DNA of 64,000 bases from Isoetes taiwanensis (GCA_021234155.1 JAJEKV010000039.1:12090840-12154839); one strand, 5' to 3'; positions 34,732-47,394 are shown, counted from the first letter of the stretch. Made by a program: numbers and translations. Notes: generated from the letters alone by a model not told the origin.

Positions 34732-37700
34732 TTGAGGCTGTTGTCATGGAACATACACGGGCTTTCTCAAGACAAAATAATGGCAAACATGGATATGCTG
34801 AGCACAATTGACGTGCTTCTCTTCCTTGAAACATGGGAGCATCAAACGAGACCTCTTCCAGACATACCAAATTTCATTACAGTTGGATCTGTATGGAACA
34901 GAAAGGAGCATGGTGTGGGACGAGGTTATGGTGGACTAGCAGCATATGCTAGAAAGGGCATTGCTGATCGCATCAAAGTTATAGCAGAGCATGAATTTAA
35001 ACAGCACATGTGGCTGCAAATAGACCTGGAAAATCAATTTGTGTATGTAGCAGCGTGCTATTATGCCCCTTTAAACATGGCTGTTTATAATCAAACAGGG
35101 ATGGACAGGGATAATCCGTTTCACAATCTCAGTAAAGAAGTGCTTACATACAAAGATCAGGGAGCAGTCATAGTTGTAGGCGATTTTAATGCTAGAACTA
35201 AAGGGATGCAGACTGTATCTTACGCGCAAGAAGGTGACCCGCTCCTATTGGAGGAAGACGATGGGAGCTTCAAACGTCAATCCACGGATCAGATAAGGAA
35301 TACCATGGGAGATAAGCTGCTAGACTTTGGTGCCGCTTGTGGCCTGAAAATCATGAATGGATTAGAGAAATTCAAGCACACAAATACCAGTACTTGCATT
35401 ACACCGATGGGCGAAAGTATTGTAGACTATTTGCTCATATCACCTGATGATAGTAGCATACTAAAACAATTGGAATTCCGAGACAAAGTGCCAGAATCAG
35501 ATCATGTAAGCCTATGTTTTGATTTGAAGGTAGAACTGCATGAAATAAGAGCACCCATCTGTTTCAGACCCAGGCTAAAGTTAGATCACACGAAGCAGAA
35601 GTTTTTCCAGAGATGCTTATCTCAGGCATTAGATAGCATCACATGGAGTGGGGAATTAGCTGCTGATTCTACCCTGCTCACGAACACTATAAAGAGAGAA
35701 GCAGGACATTGTTTTGGATCCACCAGATAGAAGAAGGTAGGAGTACCGTGTAACTCATGGTGGGATGCTGAATGCTCTGCCAAATTGCCTACAAGAATTA
35801 AGGTGAAGCCAAAATGGTATAAACAGCTCTTAAGAAGCAAGAAGAGGGCTTATAATTCGAAAAGGCAATCGGATCTTGGATACTGGCTCCACAAGCACCC
35901 AAAAACTTTCTGGAATAAACTCAGAGGTCACACTGAACACCAACCGTTGAATGAAGGAGATCTCCTGCAACTAGTACGGTCCCCTCAGACACCGCGAAAA
36001 TGCACCAAAGATGGATCTTGCAATGTGCATGAAGATCTTTTACAATAACAGAGGTAAGCTTTGCCTTGGAGCATATGCGTAATGGGAAGGGGGGCGGATC
36101 TTGAAGGGATGTGCGCCAGAGTTGCCGGCGGGGGCGATGAAAAACTCCTCCAGATCCTAACCAATCACATGAACGCTGCTGTCAAGGAAGGTTTGCCAAG
36201 GTCCTGGCAATTGAACAAGGTCGTCCCAGTGCACAAATCAGGTACAAGAACAGATGTTTGCAATTACCGTACAATCATGGTAGGAAGTGTTTACTCTAAA
36301 TTACTAGGCCGCCTACTAGAGCAGAAACTAAGCACATGGGCAGATGCCACTGGTGCAAGAGCTACATGCCTGCTGTGGTTTTGGAGAATGCACAAGACTG
36401 GATCACGCCTCTTTGCTTTGAAGGTGCTCATTGAACAGGCTAAGAAACCGAATAAGGCATTGTTCCTTGCTTTCATTGACTTCTCAAAAGCCTTTGATAC
36501 GGTTCCAAGAAATGAATTGGGCAATCGAATGAAAGAGATTGGTGTCCCCATCTCACTTATGGGTGCAGTGTCTCAACTCTACAAAGAAGTTAGAGTTCGG
36601 TTAGCAGACAACCCAACAGAGATCCAAAGCACAATAGGAGTAAGGCAGGGCTGTCCGTTGTCGCCCACGCTCTTTGGATTGTACATAGATGAATTGCAAT
36701 CATGGCTGGAACAGAAAGGGCTTATAGGGACTCGTCTTGGAGACTATGTAATCCAATTGTTACTCTATGCAGATGATGTGGTGCTGCTGGCAGCCACACC
36801 TAATGAGCTCCAGGAACATTTAGTAACACTGAGCGAGTTTTGTGTGGAGAAGAAAATGAAAGTTAATATGTCTAAATCCAAGATCATGATCTGCGGAACA
36901 GTAAACAGGCCGCTTTTCACCTACAATGGAGAAGCTTTGAGACTGTAAGTCATTATAAGTATCTTGGTCTTGAGTTCAGTGCGAAATATAAATGGAAAGA
37001 GTGCAATTAAGAAACGTGCAGCTGGAGGGAAAACGGCTTTGTATGGCATGCTCAGACGCTGCCGCAAAGCATCGTTACAAGACTGGGGTTTGAAGAGAAT
37101 GCTTTTCAAAACATTGGTCCAAACAGTATTACTGTATGGTGCCCCGATCTGGGGGTCTACTTTGTCCAAAGGCTTATGGAAACAGATCGAGAATGTTCAG
37201 AAGATATTTTTACAAGAGGAGATGGGCATCAAACAGCAAACACCCTATCCTATTATGCTAGCAGAAGCAGGTTTATTGCCACTGGAAGCGGAGGCATTGA
37301 TCCAGACTATAACTTTTGTCAATAGGGTAAGCAGTATGGATGATGATCGAATCCCGAAGAAAGCCATGGAAGCCTCCGCAAGTATGGGCTGGTATAAAGA
37401 TGTATTGGAGTGGGCGGATAGTTGGGGGTTGAACAGCACGAGTTGGCCAGACTCAGAAATAGGTGCGAGACATGGTGCAGTCACTAGTATTGCAACGGAT
37501 TTGGGCTGATCCTGGCACAAAAATGGCTTACTATATGAAGGAGGTGAATATGATGCTTGTGTACTCTGATCAAGCATATCTTCATGCATGTATCCCGCGA
37601 CACTTGAAGCAAACCATTGCAAGATACCGCACGGGCTCACATAAGCTTCAAATAGAGATGGGTAGATGGTCTGGCATTCCAAGGGAAGAACGTATTTGCT

Positions 37701-37909
37701 TGATGTGCACAAACGGGGATATTGAAGACGAAGAGCATGTGTTCCTAACATGCATAGCATATGCAGAACTCAGGGACAAATTTGATATTAGTTTTCGTAA
37801 TTTCCATACTCTCTTAGATTTGGATCCACAAAAGCTAGGTTGTTATCTCAAGACAGTGGAGTCACATAGACTATTTTTAATTCATCTACAATCAAACAGA
37901 AATATGTAA
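34732..37909 (+). pseudogene. LINE ORF2: AP-type endonuclease and reverse transcriptase, broken
   Basis: ORF2 nicks DNA and primes reverse transcription at the nick. 'RLLSWNIHGLSQDKI' (34735 on) opens the endonuclease; 'VVGDFNART' (about 35177) and 'SDHVSLCFD' (about 35500) hold catalytic Asp/Asn/His residues. 'FIDFSKAFDTVPR' (36475), 'GVRQGCPLSPTLFGLYID' (36640) and 'YADDVVLLA' (36766) mark the reverse transcriptase, with the FADD-type box intact. 'CLMCTNGDIEDEEHVFLTC' (about 37699-37755) is the C-terminal zinc-binding motif. Stops at 35728 and 36046, compensating shifts near 36930-37010 and a shift near 37480 inactivate it. The first codon reads TTG where an ATG is expected. I do not assign a clade. 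Confidence 0.9.
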
Positions 37910-37953
37910 TTTGTTGCTCTATGACCTCAAGGTCCTAAAGGGCATGATCAATA

Positions 37954-38099
<146 letters not shown>

Positions 38100-38200
38100 C
38101 TGACATTGCTTAATGTATCGGACAATGTGCTTCTTCATCCCTGGCCAAAAATAGCTGGAGCGGATCTTAAAATATGTCTTTATAAATCCTGCATGCCTTG

Positions 38201-39300
38201 CTATAGGACTGTTCTATGCAATCCATGTGGAGTTTCAGAAAGAAAGACGACGTCATCGGCATACATCAAGAGCTGAACCAGAAAGCTTCCAAGTTGTGCT
38301 CCAGCTTGTCCCTTAGATTTAAGCCATTCGTCTAAAGAGTCTATGTAGAGCCCAAATAACGTGGGGGATAAGGGACATCCCTGTTTCACACCCACTGTAC
38401 TGCTGATTTCATCTGGTACCTTGCAAGAAATTTTAACAATGACCTCCTCGTATAATTTAGCAACTGCCCCGCGTATATTCTCTGGAACACCTAACGTTTC
38501 CATCCTCTCCTCAAGGCCAGCTCTGAAGACTGAGTCAAAAGCCTTTGAAAAATCAATGAAAGCCATGTATAATGATTTTCTAGGGCGTTTAGCTCTTTCC
38601 ATGAGCACTCGGAGTGACAGAATATGATTATAAGTACTGTAATCCTTTCGGAATCCTGCTTGTGTGACAGCCCTCTTATCCAAAGAATCAGCCCACATAC
38701 TAATCTTCTTATCAAGTAGACCACCAAAGATTTTAGCAAAGATGCTGGCCACCAGTATTGTTCTGTAACTCCGCGCCTCATGTCTATCTCCCGTCTTGTA
38801 AATCGGGGCTACTCTGCATATTCGCCATTGTTTAGGGAGCCCATCTTTTGCTGAATTGTTAAGAACCCTCGTGAGATTCGTAACCACACCATCTCCTCCC
38901 ATTTGACTAGTTCAGCCGAGAGGCCTTCTAAATCATTTGCCTTCCCGTTTGCCAATGTCCTAATGTGCTCTTTCACCTCTGCCTCAGTGAAAATGTCTCC
39001 TTCCACCATGCAGCCTTTCATCCTAGAGGCATTTGGGAAATAGTACAATTCCTTGACAAATTCCAAAAGTTTTGATGTCTCCAAACCATGTTGTGTAGTG
39101 CGCACTGCAAGTTTAGACCAGAAATTTTTTGGCTTTTCTTCAAGGAGTGAATTAAGACCAACTTGTTTTGTTCTGTAAAATGCCTTCTTCTTCTTCCTTA
39201 AAGTTTTTTTATACCACTGAGGTTTAACTTTCAGACCTGTCGACACAGATTTTCTCATTTGTGAACATTCCTGGTCCCATCAAGATTTGAATCTGTGTCC
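38201..39300 (-). pseudogene. second LINE, reverse transcriptase fragment, tail-to-tail with the first
   Basis: Minus-strand frames give 'KVKPQWYKKTLRKKKKAF' (near 39170-39230), then 'YRTILVASIFAKIFGGLLDK', 'FIDFSKAFDSVF', 'GVKQGCPLSPTLFGLYID' and 'MYADDVVFLSETPHGL' near 38205-38270. The protein is clearly of the same family as 34732-37909. It is 5'-truncated: the 'WWDQEC' start near 39275-39285 already contains a stop, and no endonuclease lies upstream. It is also cut just after the YADD box, continuing into about 105 bases of unrelated DNA before the (ATT)n tract. Frame breaks occur near 38809 and 38902. Confidence 0.88.
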
Positions 39301-40138
39301 ATGTGGACAAGCTCTGGTTTCTCCAAATTATTTATAAATTTCAAGGAAGCACATGTGCTATGTTAATATGACAACGTATCAAACATGAAGGTCGAGATTA
39401 ATAGTGGTCAAAACAGAACCAACGCTATTCCAATGGGTACTCGACACATGTTGGGTGCATTAGAAAAGGAGATTATTATTAGGGTTTTTAAATTTTTTTT
39501 TGAAGACATTTGGAACTTCCGTTGCAGGCTTTTTCGTCTCCAGATTTTTAAGTTTCCAGGTATGTTTTCATCTTGTAGTGTCAGGGTCTGAACATGAATG
39601 ATTGAAAAATGCTCTTTCATTACAAAATTTTTTATGGTTGTTGTAACAAATAGGCATGTCATCTGCAATTAGATGAATATGCTCAATTATAATTTTCTGA
39701 AGAATAAGAAAAAAATATTGTATCTATATTGAATCACTGTGAGCGTGGCTGATTCAGAATGGATCAGAAGCAATAAATTCCTGAATATAGCAATCTTTCT
39801 GAGATCTTTAGACTTGTCATCTGGCCCCAATGAAGAAAGGGGGCCTTCGAATTTGTTTGTTCAGACTTTGCTCTTGTTGGGTTCAAACTTAATCAAGGAA
39901 TCCCTTATAGACAACATGTGGGAAAATTCCTTCTTAAGCTTTGTGGCACTGATTTCATTGTTGCTGCGGCGTGCAAATATCACTTTTTTCTGTTCTTCAA
40001 GTGTGAAATTGCTCCAGGTGAAATTGCGTGAATTTTGCAGGTCTAAGGATATTGATATGCGTACTCGAAGAGTGCAAACATTATCATAGCATTTGAGAAC
40101 CTCCTCCTACTTCTCGCTATTATTGCTATGTACTAACT
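39300..40138. other. spacer between LINE and DNMT2 remnant
   Basis: No supported gene. On the minus strand a stop-free stretch of about 75 codons (roughly 39842-40080) reads Lys/Asn-rich sequence including 'TWSNFTLEEQKKVIFARRSN'; I do not recognise it. Earlier DNMT2 exons (the PPCQ motif) would be expected in this interval but were not found. Confidence 0.35.
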
Positions 40139-41530
40139 TTTAATCAAGGGTCTGCAGAAGGATTCTGCCGATGGAAGAACATCCTCTTTTCTACAGCTAT
40201 TGGAGAAACTTAATGATATGTGTAACCAATCAACATATATATATTTATTGAGAATGTTGTGGGGTTTGAGGTAACTGCTGCTGTGTTACACAGATCTTAC
40301 TCGTTTCTATTTACTCATATCTATCATACACCACAATCCTTGACACACAGGTGCCTAATGCGTGTGCTGAAGAAGAGCAATTTTGTGGTGGAAGTTTTTA
40401 TATTAACCCCACTTCAATATGGTATACCATACTCACATCCTCGATATTTTAGCCTGGCCAGTTACCAAAAGCTATTTTATTATTGAATTAAAAATACCCA
40501 TGCAAACATCAATTACACCAAACCATAATAAATGCCAAATGGTTGGGAGAAATAAATTCATGTTTTCTAAATGTGGCAAGCTTACTAACCTGGTTTTGAC
40601 ATTTCTTGAGTGTGTTGAACTACTTGTAGAAGATGAATGTTGGCAAATATTTTTCTTTATACGTATTTGGTTCTCCCATTTCTACCATAACGCTTCTTCT
40701 TGCTCACTGCAGGCCAAAAAACAGCATTTGTCTTTTAGACATCCTATGTTGAATGGCCATATACTTCTTAGACCTCTCCATAAAGAACACAAGCTTATGA
40801 CAGGAATTATTAGAATCTTCGGAGGCTTGGAAAGATGAGTCTTTTGAAAGCGACAAAGGAAAGCTGAATGTCCCAGTTTTGCACCCTACTACCTCATGCG
40901 AATGCATTAAGCACTTTCCTGGAAAAGGATCAACATGAGATTGTCCCAAAGCATCAGAGTACAGAAGTTAAGACTTGCAGCCAAATGGGAGTCTTATGTT
41001 GTCCCACATAAGCTTATACAACGACGGCCTGATGTTTTTGGTATGCTTGAGCAACAACAAATTACATGTTTAAACATGTGATAACAGTATTCAGTTGGTT
41101 TCTTAATGGAAAAGATATTGTGACCCCGAATTCAAAGCGTTGTTGCTGTTTCACTAAAATCTATGGACGTTATGTGAAGGAGACTGGTTCTTTTCTAGCA
41201 ATGAGAATGCCAGAGAAGGTTTGGTTGGAATTGTTCACTTAGCTTTGTTTTGCATCATTGCAACCAGCGATATGTTCTGCAATGCAGGTCTCAGAGAAAG
41301 AGATATCAATGTGAAGACATAATGCGTGTTGATTTTGGTTTGCGATATTTCACTCCTCAAGAGGTGCTGTATGAGGAATTTCTAGTTCACTTTAATACTT
41401 GATTTGGATTATGCACTTACCAGCTACCTCATTTCAGATTGCAAACCCACATTCATTTCCCCAGGAGTTCTGCATTTCAAATCATGTTAGCATAAAGCAG
41501 AGGTCTAGCCTTTTCCTTGTTGCTTAATTG
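40139..41530 (+). pseudogene. TRDMT1: DNMT2/TRDMT1 tRNA (cytosine-5) methyltransferase remnant, right arm
   Basis: DNMT2 methylates C38 of tRNA-Asp and a few other tRNAs. Exon blocks in order: 40139-40270 reads 'QGLQKDSADGRTSSFL' and ends 'IENVVGFE' before a GTAACT donor (motif VI region, catalytic ENV); about 40353-40470 reads 'FILTPLQYGIPYSHPRYF'; 40713 on, after TGCAG, reads 'KKQHLSFRHPMLNG'; 41114-41210 reads '[20 protein letters not shown]'; 41330-41363 reads 'LRYFTPQE' before a GTGCTG donor; 41438 on, after TTTCAG, reads 'IANPHSFPQEF' and 'HVSIKQR' (motif IX-X end). This is the family's order and spacing. Stops between blocks, the absence of the PPCQ exon and loss of the 'YALLGNSLSV' end mark it as a pseudogene. 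It is better preserved than its left-arm copy. Confidence 0.85.
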
Positions 41531-42184
41531 TTTGATTCACATTCTCATATCATGCCTTGGGTTCTGCAGATATGCTTTACTTGGAAATAGCCTTAGCATT
41601 TCTGTTATTTCCTCCCTTTTGGAATATTTATTTCTAGAATGTAATGACATTTTATGATATATCGATGAGTTCCCTCTTGTTTCAAATATAAATATAAGGG
41701 AATTCAATCAATATATTAAATATGCCATGCAGAGTATCAAAACAAAGATGTTTGAACTGTTATTTTTATAACCATCAGAGAATATCTCGTGCATTGCCAC
41801 GTCAATGGTAGAACCTGTAAATCGCTATGAACTGAAAAGGAAATCATTAAGAGGTATGATAGAATGTGTTAAGTGGAGCACTCAATGGCAATTCTCAAAC
41901 AGGTACGGTAAAAACTATTTTCTTGCAAAGGGTATAGAATGTTTAACAAATCAGAAAAAATTTCTGTACTAGATTTAAAGCAGCTATCTGTGTTGGAGCC
42001 CATCTAATCGGCAATCTTTTCATGCCCAGGAGAAATTTTGACCTCTCAAAAAATAGGATGATATAACTGAAGAGCCAGAATTCATTGCATACTTAGACGC
42101 AGATCATATAGGACCCATTGAGCTGCAAACACATTCTTCCACAAGAGAGTTGTATAGTGTACTTGCCATCCCCTTAGCTTTTGA

Positions 42185-42430
42185 TCATGATATATCAGAA
42201 GTACATATTCTTTGAAGTGAGGATAATATGGATGCCCAATATGCCTCTTGTCCTCCTAAGGACTGTGTTTCTGAAAGACTCTTGCTCCTCTCAATAAGCT
42301 TCTGAAGTAGCTGATATATCATATGTAGAGCCAGCTCCAAAATGTCTTCATCAGTCATTATATCGTCATCATCTATGAGGTCTTGATAAATTGCAAAATT
42401 AGTGCACGATTCAAAAAAAGTTATTTCTGT
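42185..42430 (-). pseudogene. unrecognised 81-codon exon-like ORF in arm-specific DNA
   Basis: A minus-strand frame, closed by TAA just upstream and TGA at 42185-42187, with no ATG at its start. It reads an acidic, helical sequence: 'YQDLIDDDDIMTDEDILELA' followed by 'LHMIYQLLQKLIERSKSL' and 'GGQEAYWASI'. The composition is strongly protein-like and unlike chance, which suggests the last exon of a cellular gene. The matching left-arm position (about 11560) lacks nearly all of it. I do not recognise the family. Confidence 0.4.
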
Positions 42431-43888
42431 TTATGTGCATCATGGTAATCTAAAAAATCTGCCTTTAGTTAATAACCCACTTGCAAATGGTACTTTATAT
42501 CAAGTGAGATAGAGGAAACAGGACAAATCACTTTAAATAGAAATGCCAAAGGGCATCTTTTAAGCCTATGGTTCTTTAAGAATTACCCAAGAGGTGCACT
42601 GCTAACGTAACCACTGACACTAAGGTTTGGGGGAAATGTTCTGCAAACCTTCACAAAGGGGAGCACTGCTGCTGTGTCCTCCTCCAGTGCTCATCCACCC
42701 TAGGTTCTTGATATTGAAATCAACTTGTGCTCATTCAAGAACTATTATGATTTTCATCAACGGGGATAGTGCTACATGCCACATGCAAATTACCATGGAG
42801 TACAAAGGATATAGCTACATCGGTTTTTAAAATTATGACAACGGCATTTGACGTGGGATGGTTTATCTTGCTTATGATCTATACTAGGTTTATATGTAGA
42901 GAGCATCCTTTGGATACAATCATCTTGGCCCCATATTTAAGACATGATCCTAAATTTTATTAAGTAAATAGGAAAAAATAATGTACACGTTTATATGGAA
43001 CTATTAAGAGCATGTTCTAAGATGATTGTTGTGAACATAGATTTTTATATGTAAGCTAATATACATGACTAAAAAAACTTTGTTATTTTGTTAAATTTTC
43101 AGTTTTATTTAGTTTTCTTTTCTCCTTTTCCCCTTTTACTTTAACCCATCGTCCCACCTTTGCACCAAGCCTGCCCTACTGCTAGTTAGGGGTTTTTTTT
43201 TATAAAAGGGTCTCGTTCTTAGCCATTTTAAACTTTATGTTGCAAATATAGCTAGTAGAAAGTACTTAAACCTTGACATGAAAATACACCATCATTTAAT
43301 ACCTTCGCCCACCAAGTACAACATTCTTATAATCTATATATGTCCATAAATAAAATGACTTGTATTGTTAGTAAAGTTACCAAGTCACCCGCTCTCCTCC
43401 TCCTTGCATTCACTCACTCGCTCTTCTTTTTTCTTCTCTTCTCCAAGCCTGCACTGCCGCTAGTTCTATCTTTTTACCGCTAATTCTATCTTTTGATCGT
43501 TCTTGGGCATCCTCCAAAAAGGTTAGACCGAAAGAACATTTAAAGCGATCCCATCAATGAGAAGTTGAGATGCATGGGGCTTCTAATGCAAGCTCACACA
43601 AAGCAGCCAAGGAGGCCTCGCTGAGATTCGGAGAAATAGCAGCCAAGGAGGCCTCGCCGAGATCCGAAGAAATATGCCCTGAGACATGCTCTAGATCCAA
43701 AGTACAAGTTCAGGGTGAACAAAGATGCAATGGAAAATGTGCAAGAGGGCGAGGACAAGAGGTAAGTATTCAGGATATGGTCAGAAATTTGTAAATACGG
43801 TATGGTTTCTGATTTCTGATTATCTTTTAGGTCTAGGGTTTTTGCTCATCGTTAACATTGTAGGATTTTCGCTCATCTCGGAACGCAG

Positions 43889-43964
43889 CTATGGCGTCGG
43901 GCTGAACAAGGGATTCGTGGTTACTCCAAGACATCCGAGGAGACGTCTGTCTGCCAACAAACGG
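43889..43964 (+). pseudogene. RPL36: ribosomal protein eL36 N-terminal exon (right arm)
   Basis: Plus strand reads 'VGLNKGFVVTPRHPRRRLSA' and then 'NKR' up to a GTTAGT donor at 43965, matching the eL36 N-terminus (family pattern VGLNKGH.VT). An ATG lies at 43891, but the sequence ATGGCGTCGGGCTG is one base short of putting it in frame with VGLNKG; ATG-GCG would then read Met-Ala. The left-arm copy shows the same spacing, so the loss appears ancestral. Upstream (43740-43888) looks like a spliced 5' leader with a GTAAGT near 43760 and TTTTAG near 43830. Its C-terminal partner exon is on the other strand. Confidence 0.8.
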
Positions 43965-43984
43965 GTTAGTTTGTATTCCACCGT

Positions 43985-44046
43985 AGTATTCCACCGTTAC
44001 TTAGGCTCTGATATTAGTATTCCACCGTTACTTAGGCTCTCATATC
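43985..44046 (+). repeat. 31 bp tandem duplication shared by both arms
   Basis: 'agtattccaccgttacttag' followed by 'gctct.atat' occurs twice with a 31-base period. A decayed form of the same duplication is visible in inverted orientation near 10083-10140, so it arose before the large inverted duplication. Confidence 0.75.
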
Positions 44047-44764
44047 AGTTATTTTTTTTATATTTTTTTCAGATCTTAGATGAAAATTTAATTCTAAATA
44101 GATGGAACCAAAAATTAGTTTAGAAAGCAAGTTTAAACTTTAGTAAGTATCATATTTTTTATCTAAAGGTAAACAAAACAAATTATTAAAATCAATAAGA
44201 GCTAAAAATACATATAATATTATCATGGCATCCTTGAAGTACATTTATTAGATTTAAATAAGTCCAAATTTTGTTAAATATGTCATTAATAGTTAGTGAA
44301 ATTATGCATTAGAGATTTGGAATTTAAATTTGTGGTTTCGAATCCCAAATTTTCCAAATGCATTCATTTAAAAAGTGCTAGGATGTTAGGATCCTACTCA
44401 GGCCGACTAGCATATTCACCTGAATAGGTGATTCGGGACCACACGGCCCATCGGGGCTCCTAAAATTTTTGCTGACTGATACTGATGAGACATTACAGTT
44501 TACTGATATAAAGATGTGTACTGATTTAATGGGATGAAGTGTGTAACTTGAATCCGAATGTGTTGTAAACCATGTGCTAACGTCCAAATGTGCTCTATAG
44601 CAGATGTATTCAAGTAAAAGACAATAAACATTAATAGTAGATCATAGCCTCATTTAAAAATGGAAGTTTATGACTGACAAACACCTCGTGATCAGACTTA
44701 AGCATTCAGAATCTCACAAAAAGAAATAAGTATTGTCACCAAAACAAACAAACAGCCTTTATCT

Positions 44765-44980
44765 CTATCCGCTAGCAGCTGCTGCATGCATCTTACTCAC
44801 GAAAGCCGCCATCTTTGCAAGTTTCCTCTTCGCTCGAAGATGGGTTCCCAGTTTTTTCTTTGCAAGCTTCAGTGCTTTTTTATCTTTGCCGACCTTGAGA
44901 AACTCAATTATTCGTTTTTCATAAGGGGAGAAGCCAGCTACCTCTTGAATTACGTTGCGAACAAATAGAGTCCGCTTGTG
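44765..44980 (-). pseudogene. RPL36: ribosomal protein eL36 C-terminal exon (right arm), reading frame intact
   Basis: Begins right after a TATAG acceptor at 44981 and runs 72 codons to a TAG at 44765-44767. It reads '[20 protein letters not shown]', '[20 protein letters not shown]', '[20 protein letters not shown]' and a short Ala-rich tail. This matches eL36 residue for residue through the (F)(I/V)R..I.EVAG.APYEKR..ELLKVGKDKRALK..KRKLGTH pattern. The exon alone looks functional, but it lies on the minus strand, convergent with the N-terminal exon on the plus strand 0.8 kb away, so no normal transcript can contain both. It is a rearranged pseudogene unless used by trans-splicing, for which there is no evidence. 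Confidence 0.88.
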
Positions 44981-44994
44981 CTATAATTAAAATG

Positions 44995-45205
44995 CTATTT
45001 TCTTAAAAATATTCAAAGAAAGTTTTAGATTGAAATTAATTAAATGATTACGTTTATGTTAATAAAAAATGAATAATTTATTATTGATTAAAATATATTT
45101 TATTTCATCAATAATAAATTATTCAATAGTTATTATTAAACCAATAACTTTATATCATTTAATTAATTTCAACCTAAAACCTCCCTTAAAGTATTTTTAA
45201 AAGTG
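44995..45205. mobile_element. AT-rich foldback (MITE-like) element, right arm
   Basis: Counterpart of 8870-9090. Perfect 18-base arms at 45071-45088 and 45107-45124 form the core hairpin, with imperfect pairing extending through 'gaaattaattaa' and 'ttaatttcaacc'. It sits just upstream of the eL36 C-terminal exon. Confidence 0.6.
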
Positions 45206-47262
45206 TAAAAGTTTGTAAATTGTGAAATTCTAATAATAGTTTTAAGTCAATCGCTTATCAAACCATCAGATTTCATTTGATTATCATGATTGCTAAATCT
45301 TGAATCTATTAAATCACTAAAAATTAAAATTTTTATATCCTTGAAATGTCTAATTCTAAATAGATTCAAATAAAAAATAGTTTGAAAATCAAGTTTATTC
45401 TTTGATAACCATTATGTTTTAATTTAAAGATAAACTTATAAAAATTATAAGAATCAAGAAGAATCAAATAATACAGATATTCTTATAATGGCGTTCTTGA
45501 AGTGTTATCTATTAAATCTGAATAAGTCCAAATTTTATTGAATATGTAGCATTATAACAGGGGGTCTTTTTTGTATTTTTGTACAGTTTTTGCTATGGTT
45601 TTCATATGATTTGATGGGCGTATTGTGCGAGGCATACTAATTAGTATATCTAGAGCGCACACTGTATTCTCATATTCGAATGCCATATTATCTATGATTT
45701 TGCAATGGTTTAGCTTTGAATATTTCTCCATGAAAAAACCAATTATTTTTTAGTCCCCAGAAAACACATGCAAGCATCGAGCTCTCTTATTTTAGGGTTT
45801 GTGGAAAAGAGGGCATGCTTTAGGGTTCTACAGTCCATTTTTTTTTCTCTGAATTCCAGATCTTGGTTTTCCGTTTGTTCTATCCTTCTGTTGGTGGACC
45901 GAGTTCTCTTGAGGCAGCCGACTTTCTAAAGCAGCGACGATCCTTGTGTGCGAGGATGCGAGATTTTATGCTTATTCAGCCGTCATCAAATCCTACACAA
46001 AACTAAACTTGCCGGATGTTGCTCTTTGGGATTTGAAAGGGTTGAGAATAGAGCATTTGGAGTCCCAACAAGAAAAGGTAATCAATGCCCGAGCTTCGAT
46101 TTCTCTTTTCGATTATTTCTTGAGCTTTTTTTTTCTCGAATATCGGGAATTTCAAATGGAAATCAACGTTTTTTAACCTGATTTAGTGAATACGATGGGA
46201 GAGAGCTTCGCCGGATTTGAGGAAGAAGAGGATAGGATTCGGCGGATTTGTGTTTTCTCAATTCCATCCGCTTGTCTTTGCTACATTCCTATTTTCATAG
46301 CAATTTTGTTATTTTCTGACATGATGTTGGCGCATCTTCGCCATTTCCAAAATTATGCTTTGTGAAGTATGTAGCGCGAGCTATTTTGTAGAAACCGCAG
46401 ACCTTCAAGAAAGCGTGCGATGAGGTGTTATCGTCATGCTTGCATTGTAATTTGTATCATAATCGGTCAGCATGACTATGGTGGTTGAAATGTTTATTGG
46501 GGTTTCTAACAAAGGGCAAGTTCAATTTATATCAATTTTCAGTTTTGTTTGGGCAATAATTATGGACAACATATTTTAATTATTTGGAAGACAGGTTCGA
46601 TTTCTATTTGCGGATAATGATGACGGTGCTTTTTTATAGCACAGGTTTGGATATTTTAAACCATATCAGTGACAATAGCAACAGGCAAACCTAGTGGGCC
46701 TCCCAGGAATAAGCTTCTCGCCAGTAGGTTCCATCAGAGCACAAGGTCAGACTCTTACTAATGCACAAGGTTTTCATGAGCCAGAAATTTGGCAGTGGCA
46801 TTTGGGGGCCTCACTTCTGTGCACTTGGCATTGCTTTATGTTATTGTATCTGTTTTCCTTGTTGCATGGTTGTTCATGTTAATCGATTTGCAGGGACCAA
46901 GCAGATGCAATTGGATGGGCAGATGTCTTGCCGACATCAAGTTCAGGAGGATGGCATGCACAACAGGTTTGCCGGAATAGAAAGGAGGGCTTCTCTTCAA
47001 GGTTTGATCTCAAAAGTTATGGTGTTGCCTATGCTGGCAGGGGGTTCAAATCCCCTTATTTCCATCTACGTTGACCTATATATTGACTTCTTCCTATGGC
47101 TCTGAAATCTTATGCTGAGATGGAAATGTAGGTTTGACCCCATCAGTGATTTAGTGGACGGCTTGGAATGCCCCGTAGGGAATATGTAAGAGAATATGCA
47201 GGAAATCAATGGATGAAAACAAGCAATAAGGGAAAACAAGCGAATAGATAGGAATCTAAGGC

Positions 47263-47394
47263 AATGCGTATGTGAAATACAACTCTACTTGGCTATTATG
47301 GCTTCTACATTTGGCTGTATATATGATTAATGCGTATGTGAAATACAACTCTACTTGGCTATTATGGCTTCTACATTTGGCTGTATATATGATT
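47263..47394 (+). repeat. perfect 66 bp tandem duplication
   Basis: Two identical 66-base copies (47263-47328 and 47329-47394) starting 'aatgcgtatgtgaaatac' and ending 'tatatatgatt'. Identity across both copies implies a recent event. Confidence 0.95.
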
